From Paludibacteraceae bacterium (GTDB taxonomy: Bacteria > Bacteroidota > Bacteroidia > Bacteroidales > Paludibacteraceae): DNA of 64,000 nt. Positions 9,064 through 20,296 of this stretch are shown here, in pieces (within the stretch, counting starts at the first letter, position 1; the number at the start of each line of letters is the position of its first letter). The translations under genes and the position numbers were made by a program. Location: NCBI GenBank assembly GCA_024400125.1, contig JAKSNG010000003.1, forward strand, positions 27,711-91,710. Direction: 5' to 3'. The notes under the pieces were generated by a model. That model did not search any database. It saw only the letters and a program-made list of their open reading frames with translations, and was not told the origin of the DNA.

Positions 9064-11770
9064 TTATATTGTCCTACTCATCCTCATAACTACCATGGGG
9101 CTCGTGTCGTGTTCTACACAAAAGAACACAGCTGCTTCACGCTCTTTTCATCAAACTAAAGTTAAGTACAACATCTTTTTCAATGGAAACATTGCTTTCG
9201 AGGAAGGGTTGCAAGCTACTATCCAAGCCAACGAGGACGACTTCACACATATCTTGCCTCTTTACCCCGTCAGCAACCATACCGCTGCCGAAGCTGCGGC
9301 TTCCCAGATGGACAAGACCATCGAGAAATGTCGCAAGTGCATAAAACTGCATTCCATCAAAGCCAAACCTCAAATCAACCCCAACAAACGCAACGACCCA
9401 GAATACAAACGATGGTTGCAATCAGAGGAGTTTAACAACCAGATGGGGAATGTGTGGATTCGATTGGGTGAAGCCGAGTTTAGTAAAGGCGATTTCTTAG
9501 GCTCAATAGGTACGTTCAATTATGTCATCCGTCATTACGAGAATGACCCCGATATCGTTGCACGTTGCCAGTTGTGGGTAGCTCGTGCTTATGGTGAGTT
9601 AGGATGGCAGTACGAAGCAGAAGATGCCCTTAACAAGGTGCAAATAGATGCTCTTGCACCTAAACATGCAGTCCTTTATTCGGCAACGAAAGCCGATATA
9701 TTACTCAAAGGCAAACAATATCACGAAGCGATTCCATTTATCAAACTCGCTATCCCGAATGAGAAACGCAAGGTTTTTAGACCACGTTTCTACTATGTGC
9801 TCGCCCAGTTATTAGAGCGCGAACATAAAAATCAAGAAGCCATTGACGCATATACCAAGTGTATTCGTCTGGCTCCCGAACCAGAAATGGACTTTAATGC
9901 ACGCATCAATCGTGCTATTATTGAAGGTACCAACTCAGTCAAGTCGTTGCTTAAAATGACCAAACTGTCCAAGAATAAGGACAAGTTAGACGCCATCTAT
10001 GGTGCCGTTGGAAACATCTATTTGGCTGCAGGAGACACAGCAAAGGCGCTGGAGAACTACCAACTGGCTATCGAAAAAAGCACAACCGCTGGTATGGCAA
10101 AAGCGGCTATTCTTATTACAGCCGGAGACCTTTATTTTGATGATAGACACTATGTCGAAGCACAGCCGTGTTATCAAGAAGCAGTTTCCATCATCTCGAA
10201 CGAACATGAGCAATATGCACGACTGATGAAACGTTCGGAGATTTTAGACGAACTCATTGTGGAGTACAACACCGTCGTCCTGCAAGACTCACTCCAACAT
10301 CTATCTACATTGCCCGAAGAAGAGCAGCGTAAGATTGTTGATAAAATCATCGAAGAACTCATTGCCGCAGAAGAGAAAGCCGCAGAAGAAGAACTCATCG
10401 CACAACGCGAAAGCGAAGACGAAGGACTATTAGGTGTCGATACACGTAATATGTTAGGTGGCGGATTTGGAGGCGACGCAGATTGGTATTTCTACAACCA
10501 AGCCCTTATCAAAGGAGGAGCACAAGACTTCAAAAAGAAATGGGGTAATCGCCCACTCGAAGACAACTGGCGTCGTCTGTCTAAGACTATTTCTATGCCT
10601 GTGATGGGTGACAACGAGACAGGAAACGAGTTGGACAATGACTCTATTCCCAATGACTCAACCCAACTATCTGTCAGTAACCCCGAAACAGATACGCATA
10701 AACCAGAATATTATCTTCAGCAGATTCCTAAAACCCCAGCAGATTTAGCGCTCTCTGACTCCCTTCTCGCGTGCGCGCTATATAACCTTATATATATATA
10801 TGACGAAAAATTGGAAGATCACGACCTCGCTAAGGAGACCTATGATGAGTTTATTCGTCGTTTCCCGAATGACCCACGTCGGTTAGACTTGTACTACTAT
10901 TTCTACTTGCAAGCATTGCGCAACGACGATGCGGCGAAGATGGCACTTTTCCGCGAACAGTTATTAGACCAGTTCCCTAACTCCCAACAAGCATATATCG
11001 TTTCTCAGCCCGACTATTTCGACCGTCTCCGTCGTATGGCACAGGAACAAGACTCGCTCTATGATGACACGTATAACGCTTTCCGTGACAATCAGTTTGA
11101 ACGCGTGAAGACCAATAAACATTATGCGGAACAAAATTATCCACTTTGTCCGTTAATGCCGCGATTCTTGTTCTTGAACGCGGTTTCCGTGGCACGCTCA
11201 GAGGGACAGGAGCCATTCATTACTGAACTGAGAGACTTAGTCACTCGCTATCCCGAATCAGAACTGTCAGCCATGGCTAAAGACTTTTTGGCGATGATGG
11301 GGCAGGGTATGGAGAGTCAAACGGGCTCCTTGGATAGTCATTTGGATGAGTTGCGTGGACAAGGCAACGAAGAACTGGAAAACGAAGAGACATCGTCTGC
11401 TAACGAACTGTCCAAAGAACGACAAGAACAGTCCCTCGTGCTCTTACTCTTACCTACAGCAGACGAATCCATACTCAACCAACTGCTCTACCAGGTTGCA
11501 CTCTTTAACTTCGCACAATTCATGATTCGTGACTTTGACTTGCAGAAGTTACCCGTTTATTTGGATGGTTGTGCTTTGCGTGTATCTGGCTTTGAAAGTC
11601 TGGACGAAGCAGACTGGTGGTTAGGTCTGGTTGCTAATAATGCAGACTTGCAATCGTTCTTCAAATCACAACAAGTACAAGCTATATCTATCACAGAGAC
11701 AAACAATAAACTCGTTCCTACTCGCTTCTCTTTAGAGGAGTATCGTAGCTTTATTGCAAAGAAAAAGTAA
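9044..11770 (+). CDS. porW: type IX secretion lipoprotein PorW/SprE
   Basis: PorW (SprE in gliding Flavobacteria) is a TPR lipoprotein needed for type IX secretion. From the ATG at 9044 the protein has 908 residues and begins with a lipoprotein signal whose lipobox is LVSCS (Cys about residue 23). Immediately after it stands the family-typical segment TKVKYNIFFNGNIAFEEGL. Many tetratricopeptide repeats follow, then an acidic Glu/Ala helix, a second TPR block (KETYDEFIRRFPNDPRRLDL) and a conserved C-terminal module (YLDGCALRVSGFESLDEADW). An earlier ATG at 9026 would destroy the compact signal peptide. Last gene of the operon. A PorZ homologue lies at 20,297, so the host probably has the secretion system. 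Confidence 0.85.
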   Translation: MSKGFNNYIVLLILITTMGLVSCSTQKNTAASRSFHQTKVKYNIFFNGNIAFEEGLQATIQANEDDFTHILPLYPVSNHTAAEAAASQMDKTIEKCRKCIKLHSIKAKPQINPNKRNDPEYKRWLQSEEFNNQMGNVWIRLGEAEFSKGDFLGSIGTFNYVIRHYENDPDIVARCQLWVARAYGELGWQYEAEDALNKVQIDALAPKHAVLYSATKADILLKGKQYHEAIPFIKLAIPNEKRKVFRPRFYYVLAQLLEREHKNQEAIDAYTKCIRLAPEPEMDFNARINRAIIEGTNSVKSLLKMTKLSKNKDKLDAIYGAVGNIYLAAGDTAKALENYQLAIEKSTTAGMAKAAILITAGDLYFDDRHYVEAQPCYQEAVSIISNEHEQYARLMKRSEILDELIVEYNTVVLQDSLQHLSTLPEEEQRKIVDKIIEELIAAEEKAAEEELIAQRESEDEGLLGVDTRNMLGGGFGGDADWYFYNQALIKGGAQDFKKKWGNRPLEDNWRRLSKTISMPVMGDNETGNELDNDSIPNDSTQLSVSNPETDTHKPEYYLQQIPKTPADLALSDSLLACALYNLIYIYDEKLEDHDLAKETYDEFIRRFPNDPRRLDLYYYFYLQALRNDDAAKMALFREQLLDQFPNSQQAYIVSQPDYFDRLRRMAQEQDSLYDDTYNAFRDNQFERVKTNKHYAEQNYPLCPLMPRFLFLNAVSVARSEGQEPFITELRDLVTRYPESELSAMAKDFLAMMGQGMESQTGSLDSHLDELRGQGNEELENEETSSANELSKERQEQSLVLLLLPTADESILNQLLYQVALFNFAQFMIRDFDLQKLPVYLDGCALRVSGFESLDEADWWLGLVANNADLQSFFKSQQVQAISITETNNKLVPTRFSLEEYRSFIAKKK

Positions 11771-11786
11771 CAATTTTACTAAAAAA

Positions 11787-11819
11787 TTTGGTACTTTCAA
11801 AAAAAAGTAGTACCTTTGC
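11787..11819 (+). promoter_or_regulatory. promoter of tRNA-Pro
   Basis: TTTG (11787-11790), 20 bases, TACCTTTGC (11811-11819): perfect consensus, 24 bases before the mature tRNA 5' end. Confidence 0.85.
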
Positions 11820-11842
11820 AGCCGATTTCAATGAAAATCAAA

Positions 11843-11916
11843 CGGGATGTGGCGCAGTCCGGTAGCGCAACGGTCTGGGGGACCGGAGGTCGCAAGTTCA
11901 AATCTTGTCATCCCGA
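11843..11916 (+). tRNA. tRNA-Pro (anticodon GGG)
   Basis: A 74-base cloverleaf: acceptor CGGGATG pairs with CATCCCG, D-stem GCGC/GCGC, anticodon loop CTGGGGG with GGG at 11877-11879, and a T-arm GCAAG/CTTGT around TTCAAAT. Discriminator A at 11916. CCA is not encoded. The top pair of the anticodon stem (A27-G43) does not pair, the rest does. Confidence 0.95.
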
Positions 11917-11993
11917 CAACGCATAAGTTTTGCAAATACCATACAACAAAAACGAAAAAAATGACACTTTTTGTGCATTTTTTTTGCGAAAAA

Positions 11994-12026
11994 TTTGTGG
12001 GTTTCAAAATTTTGTAGTACTTTTGC
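11994..12026 (+). promoter_or_regulatory. promoter of initiator tRNA (and tRNA-Ser)
   Basis: TTTG (11994-11997), 20 bases, TACTTTTGC (12018-12026). The tRNA begins 30 bases further on. tRNA-Ser downstream has no separate promoter that I can see. Confidence 0.85.
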
Positions 12027-12055
12027 GGTCGATTTCGTAGAAACGAGATCTGTGG

Positions 12056-12127
<72 letters not shown>

Positions 12128-12130
12128 CAA

Positions 12131-12153
12131 AGACCCCCCTCGTGGGGTTTTTT
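12131..12153 (+). terminator. intrinsic terminator between tRNA-fMet and tRNA-Ser
   Basis: ACCCC (12133-12137) pairs with GGGGT (12144-12148) around a six-base loop and is followed by a run of T. It sits 4 bases after the fMet tRNA. Because no new promoter precedes tRNA-Ser, read-through must occur, or the hairpin may serve as a processing signal. Confidence 0.6.
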
Positions 12154-12157
12154 AATC

Positions 12158-12242
12158 GGAGAGATGGCGGAGTGGTCGATCGCGGCGGTCTTGAAAACCG
12201 TTGTACTGAGAGGTACCGGGGGTTCGAATCCCTCTCTCTCCG
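12158..12242 (+). tRNA. tRNA-Ser (anticodon TGA)
   Basis: An 85-base class II tRNA: acceptor GGAGAGA/TCTCTCC, anticodon stem GCGGT/ACCGT with loop CTTGAAA and anticodon TGA, a long variable arm (TGTACTGAGAGGTACC), and T-arm GGGGG/CCCTC around TTCGAAT. Discriminator G at 12242. CCA is not encoded. Confidence 0.95.
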
Positions 12243-12574
12243 CAAGACAAAAGAGAAGGCACGATGCAAGCTTGCTTGTAATCTGCCTTTTTTCTTTTGT
12301 CTTGCAAGGATGCTTACAGACAGACTTGGGGCATTGGGGGAAATTGCTGCAAGCAAGGCGAAGTCCCAATCCCTCTCTCCCTTTTTTATCTTTCAATCAT
12401 TTTTACTTTTTTCAGCCATACACTCCTCTACGCCCCCTTTATTTATTGGTCTTCGCGCCGTCAGTACCGGACGATTACCGATTGATTACCGGAATATTAC
12501 CAGTATATTGCTATAATTTTGCCCTACCAAAACGCAACAAAATTTATATTTTTTTGCATTTTTTTGCAGAAATA
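12243..12574 (+). other. gene-free stretch after tRNA-Ser with long hairpin
   Basis: No gene found. Bases 12242-12305 form a long imperfect hairpin: GCAAGACAAAAGA pairs with TCTTTTGTCTTGC and AAGGCA with TGCCTT, and the loop contains the palindrome GCAAGCTTGC. It may end tRNA transcription. The rest up to the gyrB promoter is C/T-rich and shows no ORF or motif that I trust. Confidence 0.5.
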
Positions 12575-12607
12575 TTTGCAGATTCAAAAAAAAAATTGTA
12601 CCTTTGC
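12575..12607 (+). promoter_or_regulatory. promoter of gyrB
   Basis: TTTG (12575-12578), 20 bases, TACCTTTGC (12599-12607). The leader to the gyrB ATG is about 100 bases and contains alternating GC tracts (GCGCGC twice, 12623-12645) and a six-codon ORF (MIVADK, 12684-12704). Confidence 0.85.
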
Positions 12608-12715
12608 GGCGTTTTTCATGTGCGCGCGAGAAATGCGCGCGCGTGCGTGCAAAAATGCGCGAAGTAGAAAGTCGAAAGACAAATGATAGTAGCAGATAAA
12701 TAAATTACATAATAA

Positions 12716-14749
<2,034 letters not shown>

Positions 14750-14778
14750 AAAGACAAAAGTCGAAAGTCGAAAGTCAA

Positions 14779-15354
14779 ATGATAGTAGCAGTATATTGTA
14801 GCGCGAATGATTGCATCTCTGAACGGTATAAGAAGTTGGGAGATTGCGTAGGGAAATGGTTAGCCAATAACGGTTTCTCTATGCTCTACGGTGGTGCTAC
14901 AGGAGGACTGATGACTCGTGTAAGCGACGCCTATCGTCACGCATTAGATATACTGCCTCATCCTACAACTGAACAACGACTCATTGGCGTGGTTCCGCAA
15001 CGAATCATTGACAATGGACGTTTGGCAACGAACTGCGACGAATTACATACTGTGCCCACGATGAGCGCTCGCAAACAGATGATGCGAGACATAGCAGATG
15101 TCTTTGTTTGTTTGCCTGGCAGTTATGGAACATTGGACGAGATGTACGACGTGATAGCAAGCGGTACCGTTGGTGAACATCATAAACCTATCTATATTCT
15201 CAACTACGAAGGTTTTTATGACTACTTACGCGAAGAAGCTGCGCTGATGAAACGGCATAACTTCCTGCCAAAAGAAGAAAAATATATACCTAATTTTATA
15301 AATACCTTGGAGGAACTATTTGACATCCTCCAATCTAAAAACCAATCACTATGA
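14779..15354 (+). CDS. LOG-family (TIGR00730) Rossmann protein
   Basis: A 191-residue nucleotide-binding protein of the LOG family, whose characterised members hydrolyse nucleoside monophosphates to free base and ribose 5-phosphate (cytokinin-activating type). The family features are an N-terminal VAVYCSAND strand, GGATGGLMTRVSDA, and the signature that is normally PGGxGTxxE. Here the signature reads LPGSYGTLDEMYD, so the second Gly is Ser. The catalytic Glu and the Thr are kept. The region just upstream (14,767-14,791) is a 25-base near-copy of the gyrB leader. The 3' end overlaps the next gene (ATGA). Confidence 0.85.
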   Translation: MIVAVYCSANDCISERYKKLGDCVGKWLANNGFSMLYGGATGGLMTRVSDAYRHALDILPHPTTEQRLIGVVPQRIIDNGRLATNCDELHTVPTMSARKQMMRDIADVFVCLPGSYGTLDEMYDVIASGTVGEHHKPIYILNYEGFYDYLREEAALMKRHNFLPKEEKYIPNFINTLEELFDILQSKNQSL

Positions 15355-16691
15355 ACCAATTTATTAAAGGTCTCTTCACCGGTACTTTGAAAAGAACCGA
15401 AGATTTTGAGAAACTAATCAACGCCGTTCCTGAAAAAGTGAAACGTTACCACGATGTGGAGCAGTCTGACGAGTACAAAGAGTACTGCGAGTTGGATGCT
15501 TTGGTAAATTCTAAAGAGTTCAAAGAACTCAAAAAGAAATACCAACAGACCGAGTACAAAAATACGGAAGAGGGTAAGACAATGACGCGATACAAGAGAG
15601 CTGCTGAATCCATTAACGTTCGCCGATACAAGGCCGTGGAAGAAAGCGACCTCTTCAAAGAGTACTTTGAGTTCAAAGCTGATCCATTGCGCTATGCACA
15701 ACTCAAGGATGCTGAAGCTGTTAAAGGGTCCGCGTTCCTACGCAAAATGAAGTTTATAGACAACTCATTAACTATGCGTAGCCACCGCGCAGACGCCTCT
15801 TCACACGCTATGAAGGATTATGAGCAACTGAAGGAAGTGGTCGCAAATCCAGATTTCCAGGAGCGCGAGGCTTTCTGGAAAAATAGCAAACGTTGGGAGA
15901 CTACCGAAGAAGCCAAGAAAGAAGCACGCTATAATGAACTCAAACAACATGAAGATATACGTTTCATTCTCAAAACTACAAAAGCTGAGATTGAACGCTA
16001 TGAACGTGTACAACGCGTGTACTTCGATGACTTTGATTGGATAAATCTCAAGGACTCCGATTGGACACCTGGGGCTAAATATCCATCAAAAGACTTCCAA
16101 TCTGTACACTCATACACCAATGAAGTACAAGCATTCAACAACGGAAATAACACAGAAACGAAAGACGGCGCTCTCGTTATCACTACTCGCAAAGAACGTG
16201 TAACCGCTCCAGCATGGGATGCGCAACGTGGCATGGTAATGCAGGACTTTGACTATACATCTGACATGCTCAACAATGCCGACAAACTAACCGTTGAAGA
16301 AGGTATGGCTGTGAGCGTCAAAGTGCGTTGCTCGGGTATATTAGATCACGGAATTTATCTGCGTAGCGATAAACATATTCCATTCATCTCTATTTTTGAC
16401 TTCTCAGGATTACGTCTGCATTGCGGTCTAAAAAGCGATATCAAAGACGACTCTGGTAAAGTCACACTGGACCGCTGCTTCCCATTCACATACATGATCT
16501 TCACAGTCGTTTGGGGTAAGGATGAAATCATCTGGTATATCAACAACATGGAAGTGCATCGTTGTAAGAACGAAATACCTAAAGGGTCTAAATTGTATCT
16601 GCATCTATACTCCTTCGCTTTCCGCTCTAACACACGAATGACAGAAGGAAAAATGGAAGTAGATTGGGTTTCTGCCTATAAATTCAAATAA
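15351..16691 (+). CDS. GH16/concanavalin-like protein with repeat-rich helical N-terminus
   Basis: A 446-residue protein with two parts. Residues 1 to about 220 are helical and charged, built from degenerate repeats in the style of SDEYKEYCELDALVNSKEFK (Tyr and Leu spaced, Glu/Lys rich). Residues 225-446 look like the jelly-roll fold of glycoside hydrolase family 16 (WTPGAKYPSKDFQSVHSYTN, then WGKDEIIWYINNMEVHRC and a closing DWVSAYKF). The catalytic ExDxxE motif of GH16 is not visible, and there is no signal peptide, so it is probably a cytoplasmic non-enzymatic carbohydrate- or protein-binding protein. It overlaps the LOG gene by 4 bases and lies 8 bases before kdsA. Confidence 0.65.
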   Translation: MNQFIKGLFTGTLKRTEDFEKLINAVPEKVKRYHDVEQSDEYKEYCELDALVNSKEFKELKKKYQQTEYKNTEEGKTMTRYKRAAESINVRRYKAVEESDLFKEYFEFKADPLRYAQLKDAEAVKGSAFLRKMKFIDNSLTMRSHRADASSHAMKDYEQLKEVVANPDFQEREAFWKNSKRWETTEEAKKEARYNELKQHEDIRFILKTTKAEIERYERVQRVYFDDFDWINLKDSDWTPGAKYPSKDFQSVHSYTNEVQAFNNGNNTETKDGALVITTRKERVTAPAWDAQRGMVMQDFDYTSDMLNNADKLTVEEGMAVSVKVRCSGILDHGIYLRSDKHIPFISIFDFSGLRLHCGLKSDIKDDSGKVTLDRCFPFTYMIFTVVWGKDEIIWYINNMEVHRCKNEIPKGSKLYLHLYSFAFRSNTRMTEGKMEVDWVSAYKFK

Positions 16692-16699
16692 ACTCCGCC

Positions 16700-17482
16700 A
16701 TGTTCTTAATTGCAGGTAATTGCGCCATAGAAAATCGCGATACAGTCTTCGAAACTGCCGAACATCTCAAACGAGTGTGCGAGAAATTGAGTATTCCACT
16801 CTATTTCAAGGCTTCCTATGACAAAGCGAATCGCACATCAAACAGCGCTCGCGGCGTTGGAATGGATGAAGGACTGCGTATCCTACAAGAAGTGAAAACG
16901 CAATTCCAATTACCCATCTTGACCGACGTACACGAGAGTTGGCAATGCCAACCCGTAGCCGAAGTGGCAGATGTGCTACAGATTCCTGCATTCCTTAGTC
17001 GTCAAACAGACTTACTACAAGCTGCGGCTCGAACAGGACGCATAGTAAATGTCAAAAAAGGTCAATTTATGGCACCTTGGGACATGAAAGGTGCTGTAGA
17101 TAAAATCCAAAATGCGTGCAACAACAAAAACGCGATTTGGTTGACTGAAAGAGGTAGCAGCTTTGGCTATGGTCGATTAGTAGTTGATATGACGGGATTG
17201 GTAGAAATGCGGAAATTTGGTTGCCCAGTGGTGTTTGATGCCACACATAGTGTGCAACAGCCATCCAATAACACAGGTGTAACTGGCGGAAACAGAGATC
17301 TGGTGCCATACCTGATGCGCGCTGCATTGGCAGTAGGTGTAGATGGTATCTTCCTTGAAGTACATCCGCATCCCGAACAAGCAATATCTGATGCCGCTAA
17401 TCAAGTAAGATTGAGCGACATCGAACACATATTAACACAAGCAACAAACTACGATTTTATACAAAATAATAAGGTCAAATAA
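16700..17482 (+). CDS. kdsA: 3-deoxy-D-manno-octulosonate 8-phosphate synthase
   Basis: Condenses phosphoenolpyruvate with arabinose 5-phosphate to give Kdo-8-phosphate, the precursor of the inner core of lipopolysaccharide. The 260-residue TIM barrel has KASYDKANRTSNSARG, the PEP-binding GRIVNVKKGQF region and VFDATHSVQQP. The Cys in IAGNCAIEN stands where metal-dependent KdsA enzymes carry their metal-ligand Cys (metal-independent enzymes have Asn), so this should be the metal-dependent class. It follows the GH16-like gene by 8 bases and precedes the kinase gene by 23 bases. Confidence 0.95.
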   Translation: MFLIAGNCAIENRDTVFETAEHLKRVCEKLSIPLYFKASYDKANRTSNSARGVGMDEGLRILQEVKTQFQLPILTDVHESWQCQPVAEVADVLQIPAFLSRQTDLLQAAARTGRIVNVKKGQFMAPWDMKGAVDKIQNACNNKNAIWLTERGSSFGYGRLVVDMTGLVEMRKFGCPVVFDATHSVQQPSNNTGVTGGNRDLVPYLMRAALAVGVDGIFLEVHPHPEQAISDAANQVRLSDIEHILTQATNYDFIQNNKVK

Positions 17483-17505
17483 GGTTAAAACGATAAGTTA
17501 TACGT

Positions 17506-19176
17506 ATGAGTACAGTAGCCCTTTATTGCAAGAATAACAAACAGTTCTACGACGTTGAACGCGGAACATCCGTGCTGGATTTTTATAAGAAAACTGGAGT
17601 ACAATTACAATATCCCGTAATTGCTGCTCGAGTCAATTACAAAGTGCAAGATTTGAGATACGTCATCTACAAACCCAAAGATGTGGAGTTTATAGATATG
17701 ACTTGTTCCGACGGCATGCGCGTGTATGTTCGCACATTGTGTATGGTCATGGCATGTGCTGTCAATGAACTCTATCCGCAATGGGACTTGCGCATTGAGT
17801 TCCCTATCTCAAAAGGCTATTTCTGTACACTACGCGACCATAAAGGAGCTAAAATTGAGGTGCAACCTGAAATGATTGCTGCCATCAAAGCACGAATGCA
17901 ACGTATCATTGACGAAAATCGTCCTGTCGAAGTGGAAGAGAAACAAACTAAAGTGGTGATGCAACTATTCCGCGAACACCATGACAATGAATCCACGCTA
18001 TTGGAGACATTAGGCAATCCTTACTGTCGCTTCTTCCGTATTGGCGATTTCATCGACTATTACAACGGCGTGCTCATGCCTTCTACAGGCTATCTAAATA
18101 TCTTTGATTTGGTATCACTATACGACAACATGCTACTGCAGATTCCTTGCCGTCAAGCACCAGGAAGATTGGAAGACTTCGTAGAGCAAGACAAGATGTT
18201 TGGTATCTTCAAAGAGTTCATCGGTTGGAACAAATTGCTCAAAATACACAACGTAGGCGAGTTCAATAAAGCGTGCAAGAACAACCGCTCATTCGAAATG
18301 ATTAAACTATCAGAGGCTTTGCACGAGAAAAAAGTGGCACAAATAGCCGATATGGTAGCTGCCCGTGAACCAAGACCTCGTTTCATCCTCATTTCTGGTC
18401 CATCATCATCGGGTAAAACCACGTTCTCAAAACGTCTGTCTATTCAGCTGATGGTTAATGGAATCCGCCCAGTAGCTCTGTCTTTGGACAACTATTTCGT
18501 GAATCGTGATGATACCCCTCGGGACGAAAATGGCGATTGGGATTTTGAACACCTGCATGCCATTGATATACCATTGCTGCAAGAACATCTGAAGCAGTTA
18601 TTGAACGGCGAAACAATTAAAGTTCCAACCTACAACTTCGAGACAGGTAAACGTGAGTATCGTGGTGAGACTTTACAGCTAGAACCAGATACCATCGTGG
18701 TATTGGAAGGTTTACACGCACTCAACCCAGAATTGCTACCCGACATCCCTGAATCGGCTACGTTTAAGATCTTTGTCAGTCCGATGACAACCATCAATTT
18801 GGATAACCATAACTGGATACCAACAGCAGATATTCGTCTGATTCGTCGTATCGTTCGTGACTATCGCTATCGTGGTTATTCAGCACGCGATACAATCGCT
18901 CGTTGCCCAAGCGTTCGTCGCGGCGAAGAAAAATGGATTTATCCATTCCAAGAAAATGCAGACACAATGTTTAACTCTGCCTTGATTTTCGAATTAGCCG
19001 TGCTCAAACGCCACGCTGAGCCGATGTTGCAAGAAGTTCCAAAGTATTGTGACGAATACGGCGAAGCACATCGCTTATTGAACTTCCTAAGTTATTTCGA
19101 ATCCATTCCAGAAAAAGAAATTCCACCTACTTCATTCCTGCGTGAGTTTGTCGGTGGTAGCTCGTTTAGATATTAG
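17506..19176 (+). CDS. nucleoside (uridine-type) kinase with N-terminal TGS and ThrRS-like domains
   Basis: A 556-residue fusion. Residues 1-65 are a TGS-like domain, and residues about 70-250 resemble the second additional domain of threonyl-tRNA synthetase (EFPISKGYFCTL is in the HxxxH-type region). From about 285 a uridine-kinase/phosphoribulokinase P-loop domain follows: ISGPSSSGKTTFSKRL is the Walker A, LSLDNYFVNRDDTP and VVLEGLHALNP are the substrate and Walker B regions. Such TGS-Udk fusions are a known family in Bacteroidetes and Firmicutes; the true substrate is not established. It probably makes UMP/CMP by salvage, or has a role linked to tRNA. Operon member between kdsA and the SPOR gene. 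Confidence 0.85.
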   Translation: MSTVALYCKNNKQFYDVERGTSVLDFYKKTGVQLQYPVIAARVNYKVQDLRYVIYKPKDVEFIDMTCSDGMRVYVRTLCMVMACAVNELYPQWDLRIEFPISKGYFCTLRDHKGAKIEVQPEMIAAIKARMQRIIDENRPVEVEEKQTKVVMQLFREHHDNESTLLETLGNPYCRFFRIGDFIDYYNGVLMPSTGYLNIFDLVSLYDNMLLQIPCRQAPGRLEDFVEQDKMFGIFKEFIGWNKLLKIHNVGEFNKACKNNRSFEMIKLSEALHEKKVAQIADMVAAREPRPRFILISGPSSSGKTTFSKRLSIQLMVNGIRPVALSLDNYFVNRDDTPRDENGDWDFEHLHAIDIPLLQEHLKQLLNGETIKVPTYNFETGKREYRGETLQLEPDTIVVLEGLHALNPELLPDIPESATFKIFVSPMTTINLDNHNWIPTADIRLIRRIVRDYRYRGYSARDTIARCPSVRRGEEKWIYPFQENADTMFNSALIFELAVLKRHAEPMLQEVPKYCDEYGEAHRLLNFLSYFESIPEKEIPPTSFLREFVGGSSFRY

Positions 19177-19181
19177 TAATT

Positions 19182-19709
19182 ATGTGCAAGAAGATATCCC
19201 TATTATTAATCATTTCACTATCTTGCTGTTATATGTTGGCAGAAGATAGTATAGCTATTCCCGTGGAGAGTATCTACACAGATACTTTGCAAGCAGATAT
19301 GCTGCAAATAGACACCTTAGAAGCAGACACGATACCACCCGTGGTATTGATTACTGATTCAATGCCTAATGTGGTTGTGTATCAAGATTCTACAATCGCA
19401 CAACTGCTATACTATAAGTCAGCAGGTTTCATGCACGAAAAAGAAGTAAGCGGATATCGTGTACAAATATTTTCCTCTAATCGGCAACAGATTGCTAAGA
19501 ACGAAGCCATCTTGTTGGAAAAAGAAATTGCTCCACAAGTAGATGTTGCCATCTATGTTACCTATACACCACCATTCTGGAAAGTACGTCTGGGTGATTT
19601 CTTGACGTACGAAGAAGCCAGTGAATTTAAGCGTATATTTATTCAAGACCACCCTTCTTTAATAGGGGATACATACGTGGTTCGTGACCAAATCAAAGTT
19701 AGACAATGA
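19182..19709 (+). CDS. secreted SPOR-domain protein
   Basis: A 175-residue protein with an N-terminal signal peptide ([20 protein letters not shown]) and an acidic, Thr/Asp-rich linker (repeats like [16 protein letters not shown]). Its C-terminal part, residues 95-172, matches a SPOR domain ([20 protein letters not shown]... [11 protein letters not shown]...EASEFKRIF), which binds denuded glycan strands at division sites. It should act in the periplasm. The last 4 bases overlap folE. Confidence 0.85.
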   Translation: MCKKISLLLIISLSCCYMLAEDSIAIPVESIYTDTLQADMLQIDTLEADTIPPVVLITDSMPNVVVYQDSTIAQLLYYKSAGFMHEKEVSGYRVQIFSSNRQQIAKNEAILLEKEIAPQVDVAIYVTYTPPFWKVRLGDFLTYEEASEFKRIFIQDHPSLIGDTYVVRDQIKVRQ

Positions 19710-20290
19710 ATCTACAAGATTTCACATCAGACCCATCGAAGACTCAGGAAGTAGCATCTCATGTGCGCTCAATAATAGAGGCAATAGGCGAAGATGGTTC
19801 TCGCTCTGGTCTCGCACGTACACCAGAACGAATTGGGGAAGCGCTTCAATTCTTGACCAAAGGCTATCATGAAGACCCTGAAGCCATCTTACGCTCCGCG
19901 CTATTCGAAGAAGATTATCGTCAAATGGTGGTGGTTAAAGATATTGATTTCTATTCCTTATGCGAACATCACATGTTGCCATTCTTCGGGAAAGTACATA
20001 TCGCTTATATCCCCAATGGCAAAGTGACCGGACTAAGTAAAATCGCGCGTGTGGTGGATGTGTTTGCGCGTCGGTTGCAGATACAAGAACGTATGACTAC
20101 ACAAATAAAAGACTGTATCCAAAACACCCTACATCCATTGGGAGTCATGGTGGTCGTGGAAGCGGAACATCTATGTATGCAAATGCGTGGCGTACAGAAG
20201 CAACATGCTGTCACCACAACTTCTGATTTTACAGGTGCCTTTACACGTAAAGAGACAAGAGAAGAATTTCTCCGTCTAATCTCTGAATAG
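19706..20290 (+). CDS. folE: GTP cyclohydrolase I
   Basis: First step of folate (tetrahydropterin) synthesis: GTP to dihydroneopterin triphosphate. The 194-residue protein has the zinc and catalytic residues of the family in [18 protein letters not shown] (Cys and two His) and [14 protein letters not shown] (second Cys). The motif [16 protein letters not shown] binds GTP. Last gene of the gyrB-side plus-strand series; a folB gene is at 33,394. The porZ gene on the other strand ends 6 bases away, with no terminator evident. Confidence 0.96.
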   Translation: MNLQDFTSDPSKTQEVASHVRSIIEAIGEDGSRSGLARTPERIGEALQFLTKGYHEDPEAILRSALFEEDYRQMVVVKDIDFYSLCEHHMLPFFGKVHIAYIPNGKVTGLSKIARVVDVFARRLQIQERMTTQIKDCIQNTLHPLGVMVVVEAEHLCMQMRGVQKQHAVTTTSDFTGAFTRKETREEFLRLISE

Positions 20291-20296
20291 GCAATT

